This document shows positions 22,773-34,706 of a stretch of DNA of 64,000 nucleotides, in pieces. This DNA comes from Massospora cicadina (lineage: Eukaryota > Entomophthoromycota > Entomophthoromycetes > Entomophthorales > Entomophthoraceae), in contig JAKSZP010002668.1 in the NCBI GenBank assembly GCA_022478985.1, forward strand, positions 1-64,000, in the 5' to 3' direction. Position 1 is the stretch's first letter. The number at the start of each line of letters is the position of its first letter. A program made the position numbers and the translations under genes. The notes beneath the pieces are model-generated. The model saw only the letters and a program-made list of their open reading frames with translations, was not told the origin of the DNA and ran no database searches.

Positions 22773-22784
22773 TAAGTCCAATAT
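22773..22784 (+). repeat. Left target-site duplication of LINE copy 3
   Basis: TAAGTCCAATAT, repeated exactly at 28054-28065. It directly abuts the 3' end of LINE copy 3 here and its 5' end there. Confidence 0.8.
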
Positions 22785-22949
22785 CTTTGTTTATTATTCA
22801 GGGAAGGTCAACCAGGGGACAAGTACTTCCAATATAGTGAGAAAACTAATGAAATTTTACAATTAAAGACACCCCAGAGGGTTCAAGGCCCCTCTTGTTG
22901 TCTCCAGTATCACCAAGATTAGGACGGTAGGGAAGGAAGTTATGCTGGC

Positions 22950-25465
22950 TTATTCTTGGATGCAGCATGTGTGAAGGAAAGGATCAACTTTTAGAAACCA
23001 TATGGGGAACCATGTGTTGATTGTCCTTCTGTTATGGGGGGTCATATGATAAAACAGCCATGCTTTGAAATGTTCCAATATATGGCTGTGGAAGCGAGTA
23101 ATGGCTTCTTGGATTGTTGGCGCTGATCCTGTGAACAATTCCAATACCATTGCATGTATCGTCCATAGTGCAATAACTACTATTAGCGCCCTGAGAGATG
23201 GGTGGATAGTAGAGTCCATAATTAAAGCGAACATGTTCCTTGCTAGGCTGAATGGATGTCCGTTTTTTTGGCGGAGAAGGCGCATGGCCTCTTTCCATAC
23301 CGCCACTGATGTTGGGCATTGTTCTAAACGGTGGGCTAGGCTTCCATACTGACCACATATTGCACATGAGGTGTGATTGGCGTTTGACCGTTCAGCTGTT
23401 CAGTATACTCTCCTCATGCACCTCCATACATGTGCTCTTATCCTGGGTTGAAGTAGAGGGTGATGTGTGTATCTCCATAATCTTCTTTGGGTCTCCAGGT
23501 TGTAGGGTATGTCCATATGGTCCAGGTAATATATCCTGTATATGGTATTTTGGCTTTTGCTTATTATATTGTCTGTGAATATTTGATCATTGATCTCCTG
23601 TCTGTGAGTTAGCCTTGAGCATCCTCACTGACTGGTTTGGTCATTTATGTGAATCCACCATGTCGTTCTTCTCATGGCTAGGAGTATTCATTTGAAATTT
23701 GCAGGAGTGCCGTGTGGTCCTGCAGCTGTGGGATAGGATGCCAGATACTTTTTTTGTGTTCAGATGATCTGGGTTTCTTAATTGTAGTGCACGTGTGAAG
23801 ATATTTCTTGCTGTTCTGGCCCGGTGTGTATCTGGTAGATCTGGGCTAGTCACCTGAGCTATCCAGGATCCCAGTATATGGCTTGCTTGCTCTACGTAAT
23901 TAGTAAGCCCCATACCTCTATTCCTTCTAAAACCAAATAGGGTTTTGAGGCGTACAGGGGGGTTTTGGTTAGACCATAGTCATCCTTGAAATAGGGCGTG
24001 AGCTGTATTGAAGAAAGATGGTGAGAAAGCGACTACATGGGCTGTAAACCATATGATTGGTAGAATCATAGAGTTGGCTACCGTGACCCTTCCTGTTATA
24101 CCTGTTTGATGTCTATGTAAGGATGCAATGCGTTTTGTTATTTTGTCTAGAAGTTGATTTTCCATCATGGAGTTAGCGTAACCTCCTGCTTCTAACCATA
24201 CTCCCAAGTGACAAACAGGGCCAGCCGTTGGCTTGGTGATGAAAGCAAGTTTCAGTGAGGTCGTTGCTAATTTTCGCCTCCTATGTCTGGTCAGGAGTCT
24301 TGATGTTGTACTAGCTTGGTGGCCCTGTGTAGATGGCATCCTTTGGGTCTTATATTTCACCAGGGGTATAATTTCCGTTTTCTAGTGTTAAGTGATGCGC
24401 TATTTATGGCTGAATAGTCTTGTATTATCTTCTCAATTATGCAAGCGTCCTGATTGTTAGATATACCCACCACACAATCATCAGCGAAGGACATCATTTT
24501 GACTGGTGGTTGGCCCTTGACGTTAATTTCTTTGAGCAGTGTGTTTGTATTTCAGATTAGGGGTCTAGGCTAAAGTTGTAGAGTAGAGGGCTTAAGGGGT
24601 CTCCTTGTTTTAGTTCTCTCTGTGGGATAACTGGGTTAGTTAAGAAGCCTGCTCCACGCACAGCCAAGGTTGCAGACTCTGTAAACAACATTACCCAGTT
24701 TATAAATTTATTTGGAAGCTTGAATTTTTGAAGGCAGGCACTAAGATAGGTCCAGTTCACCCTGTCATATGCCTTTTGTTGGTCTAAAAAGACAAATGCT
24801 CCAGAGTTTATGGACTGGCAGACATTTGCAACAGTGTAGATGTTATCCCATATAAATCTTCTAGGGACAAATCCATTTTGTGATAGGATTTCGCATCAGT
24901 TGCAATCTCTCCTAGTCATTTAGCCATAATTTTTTGTGAAAATTTTTGTATATGTGTTGATTAGGGAAATTGGGCGCCAGTTGGATAGGTCTAATTTGTC
25001 TCCTTTTTCAATAAAGTGACCGTGTAGGCTTCTTTGCCTCCAGGTAGGAGAGAAGTTTCCATAATACACTTGTTCATTGAAGCTAGAAGAATGTTAGAGA
25101 TGTTGGTATAATATTTTATATAAAATTCATAGGGAATCCCGTCAGGTCCAGGGCATTTCCCTCTTAATTACCGCATACTACTTCCCATAATTCCTTGCAC
25201 AATATTTCGTTAATTAAATTGTTATTTCAAACTGTGGTGTTGATATGGGTGCTTCTAAGGAATTTTTCAATTTTTTTAGTTTGACTGGCTCAGATTTATA
25301 CAATTTCATATAAAACCTGTGCACTTCAGTCGCAACTTCTTTGGGTGATTCTGATATGGATTTTCCAGTTGATGGACTTGTGTACAAGCTATTGTAATTT
25401 TCCTGGCGTGGAATTGGTGGAAAAAGTAGCTTGAGCAAGTTTCTCCATCTCTTATGTTTCTGCAT
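22950..25465 (-). pseudogene. LINE copy 3 ORF2: reverse transcriptase and C-terminal CCHC
   Basis: Minus-strand pieces 25465-25214, then broken sequence with GPDGIPYEFY near 25130, LPGGKEAYTVT near 25050-25020 and LSNWRPISLINT near 24985-24950. Next come 24760-24557 (QGDPLSPLLYNFSLDP), SFADDCVVGISNN near 24500-24460 (catalytic Asp pair intact), 24360-23980, 23913-23641 and 23367-22950. The last contains CAICGQYGSLAHRLEQC, the terminal C-x2-C-x7-H-x4-C motif. Several stops and frameshifts rule out activity. Confidence 0.88.
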
Positions 25466-25779
25466 TTATATTGGACTCCAACTCAGTGTAGGTGTTTGCA
25501 GATAAGGGTGTTTAGCTGAGCAGAAACCTCCACCCATTTGCGACCCCATCCATGGCTGTATCCCATTATTAGTACATTGTTTTCTAGATGGTCAATTTCA
25601 GCCAGTGGGTGTTTGATAATGGCTGAAACCGACCTGGGTCTTCTAGATGATGTATGTTTAATTTGTTGGGTTGTTGATTTTTTGAAGTTTTACTAAGTGG
25701 TTAGTGGGTCTGAGCAAAAAGGTGTTTGAAAATCCCAGGTTGAGAATATTTCCCATTTAGGATTAAAATTCTGAGTCAG

Positions 25780-26537
25780 CTAAACTTTCTGGGAATATTC
25801 TGCGCCATCTGGCTGCTTGGGTACTTGGTTCCGCCAGTTTGTAAGATACCAAAACAAATTAATGGTTGGAGAATTCGATTTTTGCAGTTTTAAATTTTTA
25901 AATTTGGTGAGGAAAATTATTGGTGTGAGTATTAGGTCTATCCTCGACATAGAGACAAGTTTAACATTGTGTACATGTGTGCATGTCATGTTTTGTAGCA
26001 GGGATTGCCTTTTTGGCAGTGGATCATATATTCCCAGGGTGGCCTTTAGTACTCGGAGTTCCACTTGCCCTTGTGGTATCTCCATTGTGTATGGCCATTG
26101 GTCCATCTCTGGGTTAATCCAGCAGTTCATGTCTCTCATTATGAAAGTATTTGCTGGTAGATTTAGTTGTGTTAGGGCTGTGAGAAATTCTCTTTGGTCA
26201 TGTGCACCATTTGGGGCATACACACTGGCTATTGTGTGCACTTTGGTGTGCCATGAGAAGGTTATGGTGAGTACGCGGCCATCCAGGAACAAATTTTTAT
26301 AATAAATTTAAAAGTTTTGGTTCGCGCGTACTATCACCCCACAGTGGAGTGACCAAAAAATATTGTTGGGAGGAGCATTTTTCCCCATGCCTCCTCCTCT
26401 CCATGAGGAAAGTGGGTTTCCTGCACCACCAGGATATCCACAGGTGGGTTTTGTAAGAGACTCAACTTCTTGGCCTGGGACATTAAGGCCTTGAGTCCTG
26501 CTATGTTCAGCGTCCCTATCTCTACTGAGACGCCCAA
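25780..26537 (-). pseudogene. LINE copy 3 ORF2: endonuclease domain
   Basis: Two pieces, 26537-26334 and 26292-25780. Motifs: GTLNIAGLKA, ILVVQETHFPHG (catalytic Glu), ASVYAPNGA and MRDMNCWIN (active-site Asp and Asn present; the preceding Gly is Arg). The terminal Ser-Asp-His is not readable (SPTINLFW). A frame break near 26300 separates the pieces. Confidence 0.85.
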
Positions 26538-26543
26538 TGCGCC

Positions 26544-27665
26544 TCAGGAGCGGTTAGCAGGGCCTCCTGGCCCTACTCCCTCACTCACATTTCTCTCCCC
26601 TGCACCTCTGCAGCGGAGAGCATAACCATTAGTAGGAGTTGGGGTGTAGTCTGCCCCTTTCATCGCCGCAGTTTTCACTCCTCTCTTGGCTTTGCTTGGT
26701 TTCAATATGTTATTGCGGTGCACTTGTTGTTTTTTATTGGCCACATTATTTTCTCGTGCATTCCATTGTTGATTTTCCTTCCCTATTGGGTTAAATTCCG
26801 CAATTTCTGGGGGTGCACTGAACCCCAATCTTGCTGCACTCATTTCTGAAACAGGTTCCACCAAATTCAAACTATTCAGATTGGGTGTATGGTTTTCCGC
26901 GGGATCTGATTGGTTCATAGACTCAAATTCCTCCATGTCTTCCTAGATCTGCTCCGGCGATATGGTGGATTCTGCTGAGGCCTTTGCCTTGGCCGCGGCC
27001 AGCTTGCAAGCTTGTTTGGCCATTTTTTGTTTTTTTTGGGGAAATAGGGTCAATTATTTTATATTGCCCATGTTCTCCCCAGTTAAAGGCTTGTGTAGTA
27101 TCCATGATTTTGACGTACTCTAAGTCCTCTTCACCCATTTCCTCCTCACAGAATTCCAATTCTCTCAGGCCTTCTTTTATGGGGCAAGCATGAATTTGTG
27201 CCCAAAGGCCTGGCAGTGGTTGCAAATGGGGGGTGTGCTTTCCACTGTCATGTGGTTCTGCTGGGATTTTATTCCATCAATTGTGAAGGATGCGATGTGG
27301 GGGATTTTTGTAATATCCTCTACTACATCCTGGTTCCGTGAAATTATTGCTATTGTCTTCCCCATGCTAAGGGTTGCCATCAGCTGGAATCATTGCATTT
27401 TGAATTGTTTAATTTCTCCGTAGGCTTCCAAGCCTTCTCAGAGATGTCTTTCAACTACTGTGCGCGCCAGTGTGGTCAGAAGATAGTCAAAAGTTATGAA
27501 AATGTCTTCGCAACTAGTCCAATGGGTGCATTTGGTCAGGACCAATTGCTGTCCATTGGGAATGTTGAGTACCACTCTGACCTCTGCTGCTTCATTTGCT
27601 TCTTCCGTGGTTTCAAACCAAAGATCTACCCAACCTCTGCGGAAAGTATGGGTTGTTAAGTACAC
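26544..27665 (-). pseudogene. LINE copy 3 ORF1
   Basis: ORF1 in four pieces: 27665-27438, 27380-27177, 27225-26923 and 26936-26544. The RNA-binding block (RRGWVDLWFETTEEANEAAE) and the pre-knuckle block (MATLSMGKTIAIIS) match copies 1 and 2. The knuckle starts CNHCQAFGHK and a frameshift follows; the last Cys appears in the next frame (IHACPIKEG near 27185). The C-terminal half is Asn/Lys/Pro-rich and ends near the ORF2 start at 26537. Confidence 0.83.
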
Positions 27666-28065
27666 CGCATGCAGGAAAATTTTTTGTTGGGCTTTGCCAA
27701 ACTTTTCTTACATTGCAGGTGTTTCTATACCCAGAAAAAATCATATTTTGCGTTTCAAGACAACAGTGGTTGCAATTGGGATACTTCCAAGTAGCTGAAG
27801 TATTTTACCAAAAAATTGACAAAACCTGCGGGAGGCGCCACCTCAGGTTTTTTATTTTTACCGAGATTTTTGTTTGTACCTGTGCGCTTGGTACCTTTGG
27901 GCAGTGCAGGTCTAAGTCCGCTGTCCTTTACCGCGTTTGCCCAGATCTTTACCTTATTATTCATACTTGTCTCGCCTGGTGTTAATTATCAAATTAAGCT
28001 GTTTGAATCAAATAATATTACAAAAACTGATAGAAATTGAAAAGAAAAGTTTTTAAGTCCAATAT

Positions 28066-28690
28066 ATTAATAAGATTTGTTTGGAGGAAAATAATATGAA
28101 TATTGGCTAAAACCTGGTCAATTCCCTGTGGAATCCTGAAAATTGGGGTACAATTCTAGTAATGATCAGGCGAACAAATTCTGTTTGGGCGTTTGGATTG
28201 CACCAAACTGTCAGCCAAATTTTGGGGCTTTCATTGAGGCTCCTCCCCTGGCCTCATCTAGTTTGGTACAGGTTAAAACATGGAAACCAGCCCCTTTTAA
28301 AGGGTTGGAAGAGGTCCAACTAAAGGAAAAATTTTCAGCCCATTGATTGTTTCAAATACATAAAAGCATTACTTCATGGACTAGTCCTTCCTGTTCCTAA
28401 ACCTTAATTGGCCATTCCACCCAAACAAGGAGAGTTAAAATCCAATAGGTTGACAGCTCATATAACCTAATTTGGACTTTATAAAGCTATCTAAACTTTG
28501 AGCCGTGACTTTTTAAATATTACTATTGACTTTATTAAGTGGACTCTCTTTTTACCTGCGCATGACTATCAATAAAATCTATAAAAACAACTTTTCTAGT
28601 ATTTATTGGTATTTTATTATTTTCTATTAAGTGGTGAGAGCAGAACCCCCTACATTTTATTATTGGATTTAAGTTCACATGTACTAGAGA
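28066..28690 (+). other. Unexplained 0.6 kb segment inside P
   Basis: This lies between the right target duplication of LINE copy 3 and the point where P's reverse transcriptase resumes, yet the palm-to-thumb junction should be nearly continuous. A plus-strand frame at 28143-28346 (67 aa, LGVWIAPNCQPNFG...) resembles the gag remnant of element D, and 17 bases (28193-28209) are the exact complement of 5736-5752. It may be a piece of a D-family element. Its edges are not visible. Confidence 0.4.
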
Positions 28691-29240
28691 GCATCTTCTA
28701 CACCACAAATCCAACCTCAAACAAGTGCAACATTTCTTTAATTAGCTGGAGCATCTAGGGTTCATTTTATAATAATTATGGCTTAAGGCCACAGCTGGCA
28801 AGGGTTAAAGACATTGAACAAACACTTGGCAAGTAAAAAGTGCAACGTTCATGAATTCATTGGAATGACTAGCTATTACCGCCAGTTTGTGAAAATATTT
28901 AGTAAGATAGGTGACCTATTATTTAACTCCTCAGGATGGCGCACCATTTGACTGGGCCAGGAACTGTCAGCTGGCCTTTGCCAAACTAAGCCATTACCTC
29001 ACCCAAGCGCCGCTGTTAATATACCCAATAGCAAAATTATTTTTATTAATTAGATGAACGCTTCTCTTACCGCTATTATGTATAATTATCTCAAGTTGAT
29101 TCTGGAGGGATTGAGCATCCCATGGCTTAATGCTACAAGATGCTAGATGCTCTTAAACAAGATTATATGGTAATTGAGGCAGAGTTTAGAAAGTCAAGTA
29201 CGCATGTAAACAATCCTTGGTATACATACTTGGAGTGCAA
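28691..29240 (+). pseudogene. Element P reverse-transcriptase thumb and RNase H
   Basis: Plus-strand fragments: KCNISLIS near 28715, GLRPQLARVKDIEQTL near 28778-28825, FIGMTSYYRQFVKIFSKIGD near 28855-28910, then FAKLSHYLTQAPLLIYP near 28975-29025, the typical thumb and connection of a gypsy polymerase. RNase H follows but is poorly readable. Frames shift at least four times. Confidence 0.72.
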
Positions 29241-29569
29241 TTATCAGTAGCACAGGTCATGCCTCACTTCTTTAGTTACAGAATATGAAGGAGAAGGAAT
29301 TATGGCTGGCCAATTCATTGAAGTTACAAGCTTACAATCTTTATAATTTGGCACCTCCTTAGTATAAGCCATCAAAACGCCATTGGTTTATCTTGCTTGC
29401 CCACTATGGCTTAGCGTTCATGATGGCCAATGATTTATTTGATAGAATGCTAACTTGACAATATGACAACGAACTAATGGAAGTTTGACGCTCCTTAGAG
29501 AATTTAAAGAAAACTCAGTTGTCATATATGGAATTCTGTATAAGCTAATTAATAATTAGCAATCTTAGA

Positions 29570-29796
29570 TTTCCTGGCCAACAGAGCAAATTCATATTAT
29601 TATTGGGGCCCACAAGGTTACGGGGCATGGGTGTTATAAAAAGATGTTTAAGCTGTTGAAAACACTACTATTGGAGATCCATACATTTTGATGTCCACGA
29701 GACCCTCAGTTGTTGTAAGTAGAACCAACCTGATGCACCCTACCATAAGGCACCATCTGTCATTTGGTTAAACCAAACTGTTGGGATTTTCACTTT
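29570..29796 (+). pseudogene. Element P integrase zinc domain
   Basis: KVTGHGCYKKMFKLL near 29613-29660 corresponds to the His-His half of the integrase H2C2 domain, and LSCCK near 29707-29720 to the Cys pair. It ends where the D-family LTR begins. Function is lost through stops. Confidence 0.62.
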
Positions 29797-30531
29797 ATAA
29801 GGTGCAACCTTGTCCAGGGGAGAAGATCAGCAGATATGAGCATGTGCGACATAGCCTTCAAACTATTCAATTATTTCAATAATTCCCAAATTAAGGCTCA
29901 ATTCCACGTCATCAGGTCATATTTCAGGTTTTTGGGGAATAAATTGAATTACACCAAATTTGACTTAAATCTTTTTAATTATGTCACGAATATTTTACCT
30001 ATTTTGAGGCCACATTCACCCAACTCTATCATCTGTGGCTTAAAACTCCTAATATCTGTATCAGCTGTCCATTCTGGGAGCCAACAAGTTGGACCTTATC
30101 ACCTGACTATTGTAAGAGCTCCCACTTTAAGGTTAATACTAATTTAATCTATGCTATGAAGCTATCACCAGGAGGTCAAGAAGCTCAGCTGACCTTCCAG
30201 GTAGGATGCGATGAAGGACAAATCACATGGGAATCAAGAATGACTGATGAATCACTCTTCACCATTCCCAATGAATCATGATTCCCCTTATTTTTCAACA
30301 GTACTATAAATTGTACTATCTTATTTTTAAAAAAATACTTTATCAGCATAATATATCATTCATCTTACTTTTTTAAGTCCTTATTTTATTCTAAAGAACA
30401 AAGTCTCGTCCAACCTTGCGCCTAAAGTAGCCCCTGTCCTCTCAGCTGACCATAGCCTCCTGCAGTCAGCCACCATATTGGGTTTCCCAGCATTAGCACC
30501 AGCGAGCACATCTAGCGGAACCTTAATACCA
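29797..30531 (+). repeat. Solo LTR of the D family, inside P
   Basis: About 735 bp that align, in reverse complement, with both LTRs of D along the whole length (for example 'aaggtcagctgagcttct', 'tttatagtactgttgaaa', 'tggctgactgcaggaggc'). It lies between the zinc domain and core of P's integrase with no internal region attached. ACTTT occurs at 29792-29796 and again at 30532-30536, a plausible 5-bp target duplication. A solo LTR formed by LTR-LTR recombination is the simplest reading. Confidence 0.72.
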
Positions 30532-31350
30532 ACTTTGCCTGGCATGTCATCTCTTTTAATACTGTGGTCCTTTTGGCATATAGTTATGGCCAATTTAAAT
30601 ATATATTTGTTTCCAACAATCACCTCACTAAGTGGATGAAGGCTAATGTGGTCAGTGATTTAAAGTTAAAACTATGTGTAAGTTTATCTTAGAGGGTACT
30701 ATTTATTGGCATGGATAGCCGCAATTTCTTTTGATGGATAAAGAGACTAATTTTAATTCCCAGATTAAATCTAAGTTCAATGATTTGATGGGTATATGAG
30801 GGGTATTGTCTACACCATATCATCCTGAGACCAACGGCACCATGGAACAAGTAAACTCTAGTTTCTTTAGTATCTGTCAGAAAATAGACATTTGAAAACT
30901 CAATAAAAATGCCCCAGTGAGGAATAATTCCTTTCCTTTTATTTATATTTCCACCATAATTTTTGGTGAAATTGATTACATAGTAGAAATACCTTTACAC
31001 CTAGGGCCCAGCCAAATGACGTGGTTTTACTTATTATGCATATGCTGAACACCTGAAAGAATAGGCGAAATGACACCAAAATCCAACCATGCACTACTTT
31101 GAAATTTAGTACTACCACCTAATGGAAACATAGCCGCTTTTATATACCTGAAGGGGTTCTGGGTGATGAAAATATTATCCACTGATAACCTCCTAGGACA
31201 TAAGGTAATCAGACAAAGTGAAAATATTTTAAGGTGCTTGATTGGATCAATATTAAACCATTACCGCATGGATTTCTCATACCAGGCGTCAACCAATCTC
31301 CTCAAATTCAGTACAATTCAAGGTGAAGAGACTTTATAGATTTTTTATAG
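30532..31350 (+). pseudogene. Element P integrase core and C-terminus
   Basis: Core blocks on the plus strand: HLTKWMKANVVSDLKVKTMC near 30630-30690, FLLMDKETNFNSQIKSKFND near 30725-30785 (second catalytic Asp), and LSTPYHPETNGTMEQVNSSF near 30805-30865 (catalytic Glu present). A C-terminal region then runs to about 31330. Stops are frequent. It is the mate of the zinc domain left of the solo LTR. Confidence 0.78.
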
Positions 31351-33948
31351 CTACATCGTCCTTTACCTAATTAGAGCCCATCTCTGCTTAACCCAAATTC
31401 TCTCTCTTCTCTCACTATTAGCCCTTGAGTATCATAAATACTAGGAGGCAATATTTTAATAAGGGATCACTTTTTATCCTATATTATAAGATTAGAATTA
31501 TTTATTTCTTGTATTTGTGGGTCTACTTTTACCCCATAACCTTATACAAGCAGTTGAGAGTTTCAATATTCTATATACTGCTTTATTGTTGTAATCCTGT
31601 GCTAAAGCACCTGCGCGCACCAAAGTGCTAGGATTTTAATAATATCCTACAGAAGATAATTACAGCAAGGCGTCCAGCTGAAATCATTTCTTTCCTTCCT
31701 TAATTTTGCATATAATATCTGTTATCACTTGGCCATGGGGCACGCCCTGTTTGTCTTATTTTATGTGGAGCAACTGGTGCTTCCCCAAACTTCATATTTC
31801 TGGTTCATTAAGAGAATATGAGTCCCACTAATAATATAGAAACACTGATGCAAACACATAGCAGCTATAAAGCGCAGTATAATTTAATGCGCTGATCAGA
31901 AAGTAAGGTCTCATGGTGCAATACAAAGACCAGCAGCTTTTACCAAACTTTTCTGTAGGGTAGCTGGTTCTGTATTATGATTGTTGATCTTCTGGTTGAT
32001 ATGATACAATCTGACAAATTATTACACAGAGGTTGAACCCACTGATACAACGGAAGTGCAATATGAGGATCTCAGTTTCTCAAACAAGGATAATAAAATA
32101 TATAAAGTAAAAGCAAAGCGCTTCCTGGAACACAATATTTATTATAAAAGCAGCGTCTCACTGCCAAAACCAAAGGGTCTACGCCAGATATCATTTTCTT
32201 ACTGCAGAGTCCACTTCAGCTCTTTAAATAAAAAAGATCATCTTTCCACTCTCTATCACTACTATTATCACACTCGCTGTGTTCACTCTTACAACTCAAC
32301 CAAGCAGGTAATCTCACTCAATACTACTTGATATAACTCTCAGAAGAATCATAACCATATACTGCATTTCCCATTAAAAATCTTTTCTCACTTGATCAGA
32401 GGCAACCAATAGTAACTTAACAATATAACCTACTCACATTAATCCTTAGCTTCTAGTCACTGGTAATCAAATATACCAATTGTAATAAAACTGATCTATA
32501 AGGCAACCAGATCCAGTGGGTTCCTCCACAATCGCCAACTATCATTATTGAAACTTATTGGATCCTAGTTTTTGGCATATCTGGATAAAACAATTTGTTA
32601 ACTTTCTGACAATGTATACCTTGTGTTCAGATGGACTAACAAACTGGAGAACATATGTAAAGGGCTTTTGAGATTAATGAAAATACATCTATGGATGCCT
32701 ACACCTTGAGGATTTCATTAAATGTCACAGAATTAGCTGGGTACATTCTAAATTTATTAATAAGAACCAGCAGCATTTCGGTTTTACATGCCCAAGTTCT
32801 CAATGATTTATCTGATCCCTTTCATCTTTGTTCCATTGTGTTTGATCAAATGGGGGAAAATGTTGAAATTTGGGTTTGACCAACCATATGAAATTTACCA
32901 CAGCAGCAAATCCATCAAGTGCCCTATAGACCTCGCCAATACCCTTGCCACAATGTCAATATCCATCAGCAGATTGTTTAGCAAAATTCTACTGTCAAAG
33001 ATTGCGCTAGCATTTTCTGATCCTAAATCTAATAATTTAGAATTACTCACCATACAATTCTGACTTTTGGTGGACAAACCTTACCAAATTGCCACCCAAA
33101 GGTCCCATACTTCAACCCAGTTCCGTTCCCATCAATTAAGAACTACCATTATCAGCCAAATCCGACATGATTTTTTCAGCTAATTATCAAAAGCTACCAG
33201 AACTACCCATCTGAGCCTTTCACCAATGATCCCGCCAACCAATATATCATTCTATTAAGGTGTACCCACCTCTGGTCAGACCCTTGCAGTGACGTTGGCA
33301 GCCTATCAGCAGATCAAAAATGGGAAATGCAGGAAGATTTTGGTATTTAAGTGAAGGATGACGCACAGAATTCCTAAGTGCCATTAACATATATATCAGA
33401 AGGGCCACGGATTAAAGGGGGACAAATGCTGCAGCACAAATTCTGATATTGACTTATATCCGCGAACTTTTGTTTTACGCTCATGATAACAGTTCTCCAG
33501 AGCTGGATGTACCCAATGAGTCTATGGCAGATTTGAACAATTAACATTTAACAAAGGCTTATATCTATATTGCTTCACATTTATTAAGAGTATAATTTCT
33601 TCACACAGTTTTACCTAATTTGAGTGCATAAATACATGTGCATGATTTACCAGTTTTAGTACTGATTTCAACACAGTGCTTAAGTTCTAGATTATTAAAG
33701 ATGGAAAATATATTACTTTATATAACAACAGAACTAGGTGGCCTCCATGTTTCTATTTATATACTATTATAAGAATGAGGAGGTGGGTTTGTCAGTGATT
33801 CTTGGAGAACTAAATGGCCTAAACCAATCTCAAGGCAAGCAATTGTAAAGTTTTTGGTGATCATGTGTCCCTAAAGTCAAAGTCTCTTCACCATGATGCT
33901 TCCACATTGAAGAGGAAAAAAGGTGCCACATTCTGAGTCTGATACCAC
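31351..33948. other. Unassigned AT-rich interval
   Basis: This is 2.6 kb with no domain I recognise. The longest open stretches (32056-32331 and 32788-33063, plus strand, 91 aa each) have compositions typical of AT-rich noise and no motif. A TATA-like 'tttaaataaaaaag' at about 32222-32236 could belong to an old LTR, but no repeat partner was found in the window. The 3' LTR of P would be expected near the left edge and was not identified. Confidence 0.4.
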
Positions 33949-34690
33949 TGTAAGAATTCAGGCTAACTGTTGCTTGCCGGTGCGTTTTACACTTAAATCA
34001 CCACAATTATGGGCAGGGGATTTAAATATTCTCTACTGCGGGATATTTATTATTAGGGGTTTTTAATATTACTTATAAGAAAACAGAAAACTTTTAAAAT
34101 TGGGAAAAAGGAGTTTTTATAGTGTTTTTATTAGTATTGGCGACATGGTAAAAGAAGAGCCCTATTATTTTGTTGCTGCTTAGTATTTAAACAATCTGAG
34201 GCTCAAAGTGAGATATCCAAAAATTCATTAAAAGCTATGAGCATCCAAATTAGTGAATTTTGGGTTTTGACCTATTGGAGCTCTCATAAATTGCTTCACA
34301 TAATCAGAACGGCTTATGGTGGGTCGATAATGGGTAGGACTAGTCTGTTAGACAAAGATTTAATATATTTAACCTGATCATTGGTGTGAAAATATTTGCA
34401 CCTTTTGGGACCTCCTCCACCCCTATTAAAGGGGGAGGTCTCCACCTAGGCGTTTGCCCTGAATGGTCAAGGGGCTGGGAGGAGCCTCAGCAAGACTTCC
34501 TGTTTTTGGCAGCAGGGCCAGCACAACTCAATTACTAATAACTGGATGATTTGGCTGAGAAGTGGATGGAAAAGCAATGCCCAATTTGAGGGGTTCCACC
34601 AAGAATTGGCCAGGGTTTTTTGGCCAATATTATCTTTAATTACATTCTAAAACGCTCTTATCACAATATTGAATTTGTAATTGTCCAACA
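33949..34690 (-). repeat. Element E, left LTR (3' LTR)
   Basis: 742 bp starting TGTAAGAATTC and ending TTGTCCAACA. It aligns with the right LTR throughout; shared stretches include 'ttagacaaagatttaatat', 'aggagcctcagca' and 'tactaataactgga'. Its core ('accctggccaattcttggtgga' on the minus strand) resembles a block of the F LTR, which suggests that E and F belong to one superfamily. Confidence 0.9.
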
Positions 34691-34706
34691 TTACCCTCTT
34701 CAAGAG
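34691..34706 (-). promoter_or_regulatory. Element E polypurine tract
   Basis: On the minus strand this reads TCTTGAAGAGGGTAA directly before the LTR start TGTTGGACA, the expected place for plus-strand priming. In the integrase frame the same bases encode Leu-Glu-Glu-Gly, parallel to F and G. Confidence 0.7.

Larger units (their letters stand above)
22785..28053 (-). mobile_element. LINE copy 3, full length, L1/Tx1-like
   Basis: Minus-strand copy of 5269 bp with an exact 12-bp target duplication (22773-22784 and 28054-28065). From its 5' end: 5' UTR (28053-27670, homologous to 14386-14290 of copy 2), ORF1 (27665-26544), endonuclease (26537-25780), reverse transcriptase (25465-24360), C-terminal domain with CCHC (to about 22950), and a 3' UTR ending in the shared block near 22797-22830. 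It is more diverged from copies 1, 2 and 4 than they are from each other. It interrupts the reverse-transcriptase gene of P. Confidence 0.93.
20754..31350 (+). mobile_element. Ty3/gypsy element P, relic, split by LINE copy 3 and a solo LTR
   Basis: Plus-strand gypsy pol in the order protease (21061-21357), reverse transcriptase fingers and palm (22155-22772), LINE copy 3 (22785-28053), unexplained DNA (28066-28690), reverse-transcriptase thumb and RNase H (28691-29240), integrase zinc domain (29570-29790), a D-family LTR (29797-30531), and integrase core (30555-31330). Every domain is decayed. I could not find paired LTRs, so the outer limits are only those of recognisable coding sequence. 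Confidence 0.75.

Noticed and set aside
25817..26302. Open plus-strand stretch of 161 codons
   Set aside because: Antisense to the endonuclease of LINE copy 3; no motif of its own.
32056..33063. Two 91-codon frames as host genes
   Set aside because: No recognisable domain, no splice-site pattern that extends them, and stop-rich surroundings.
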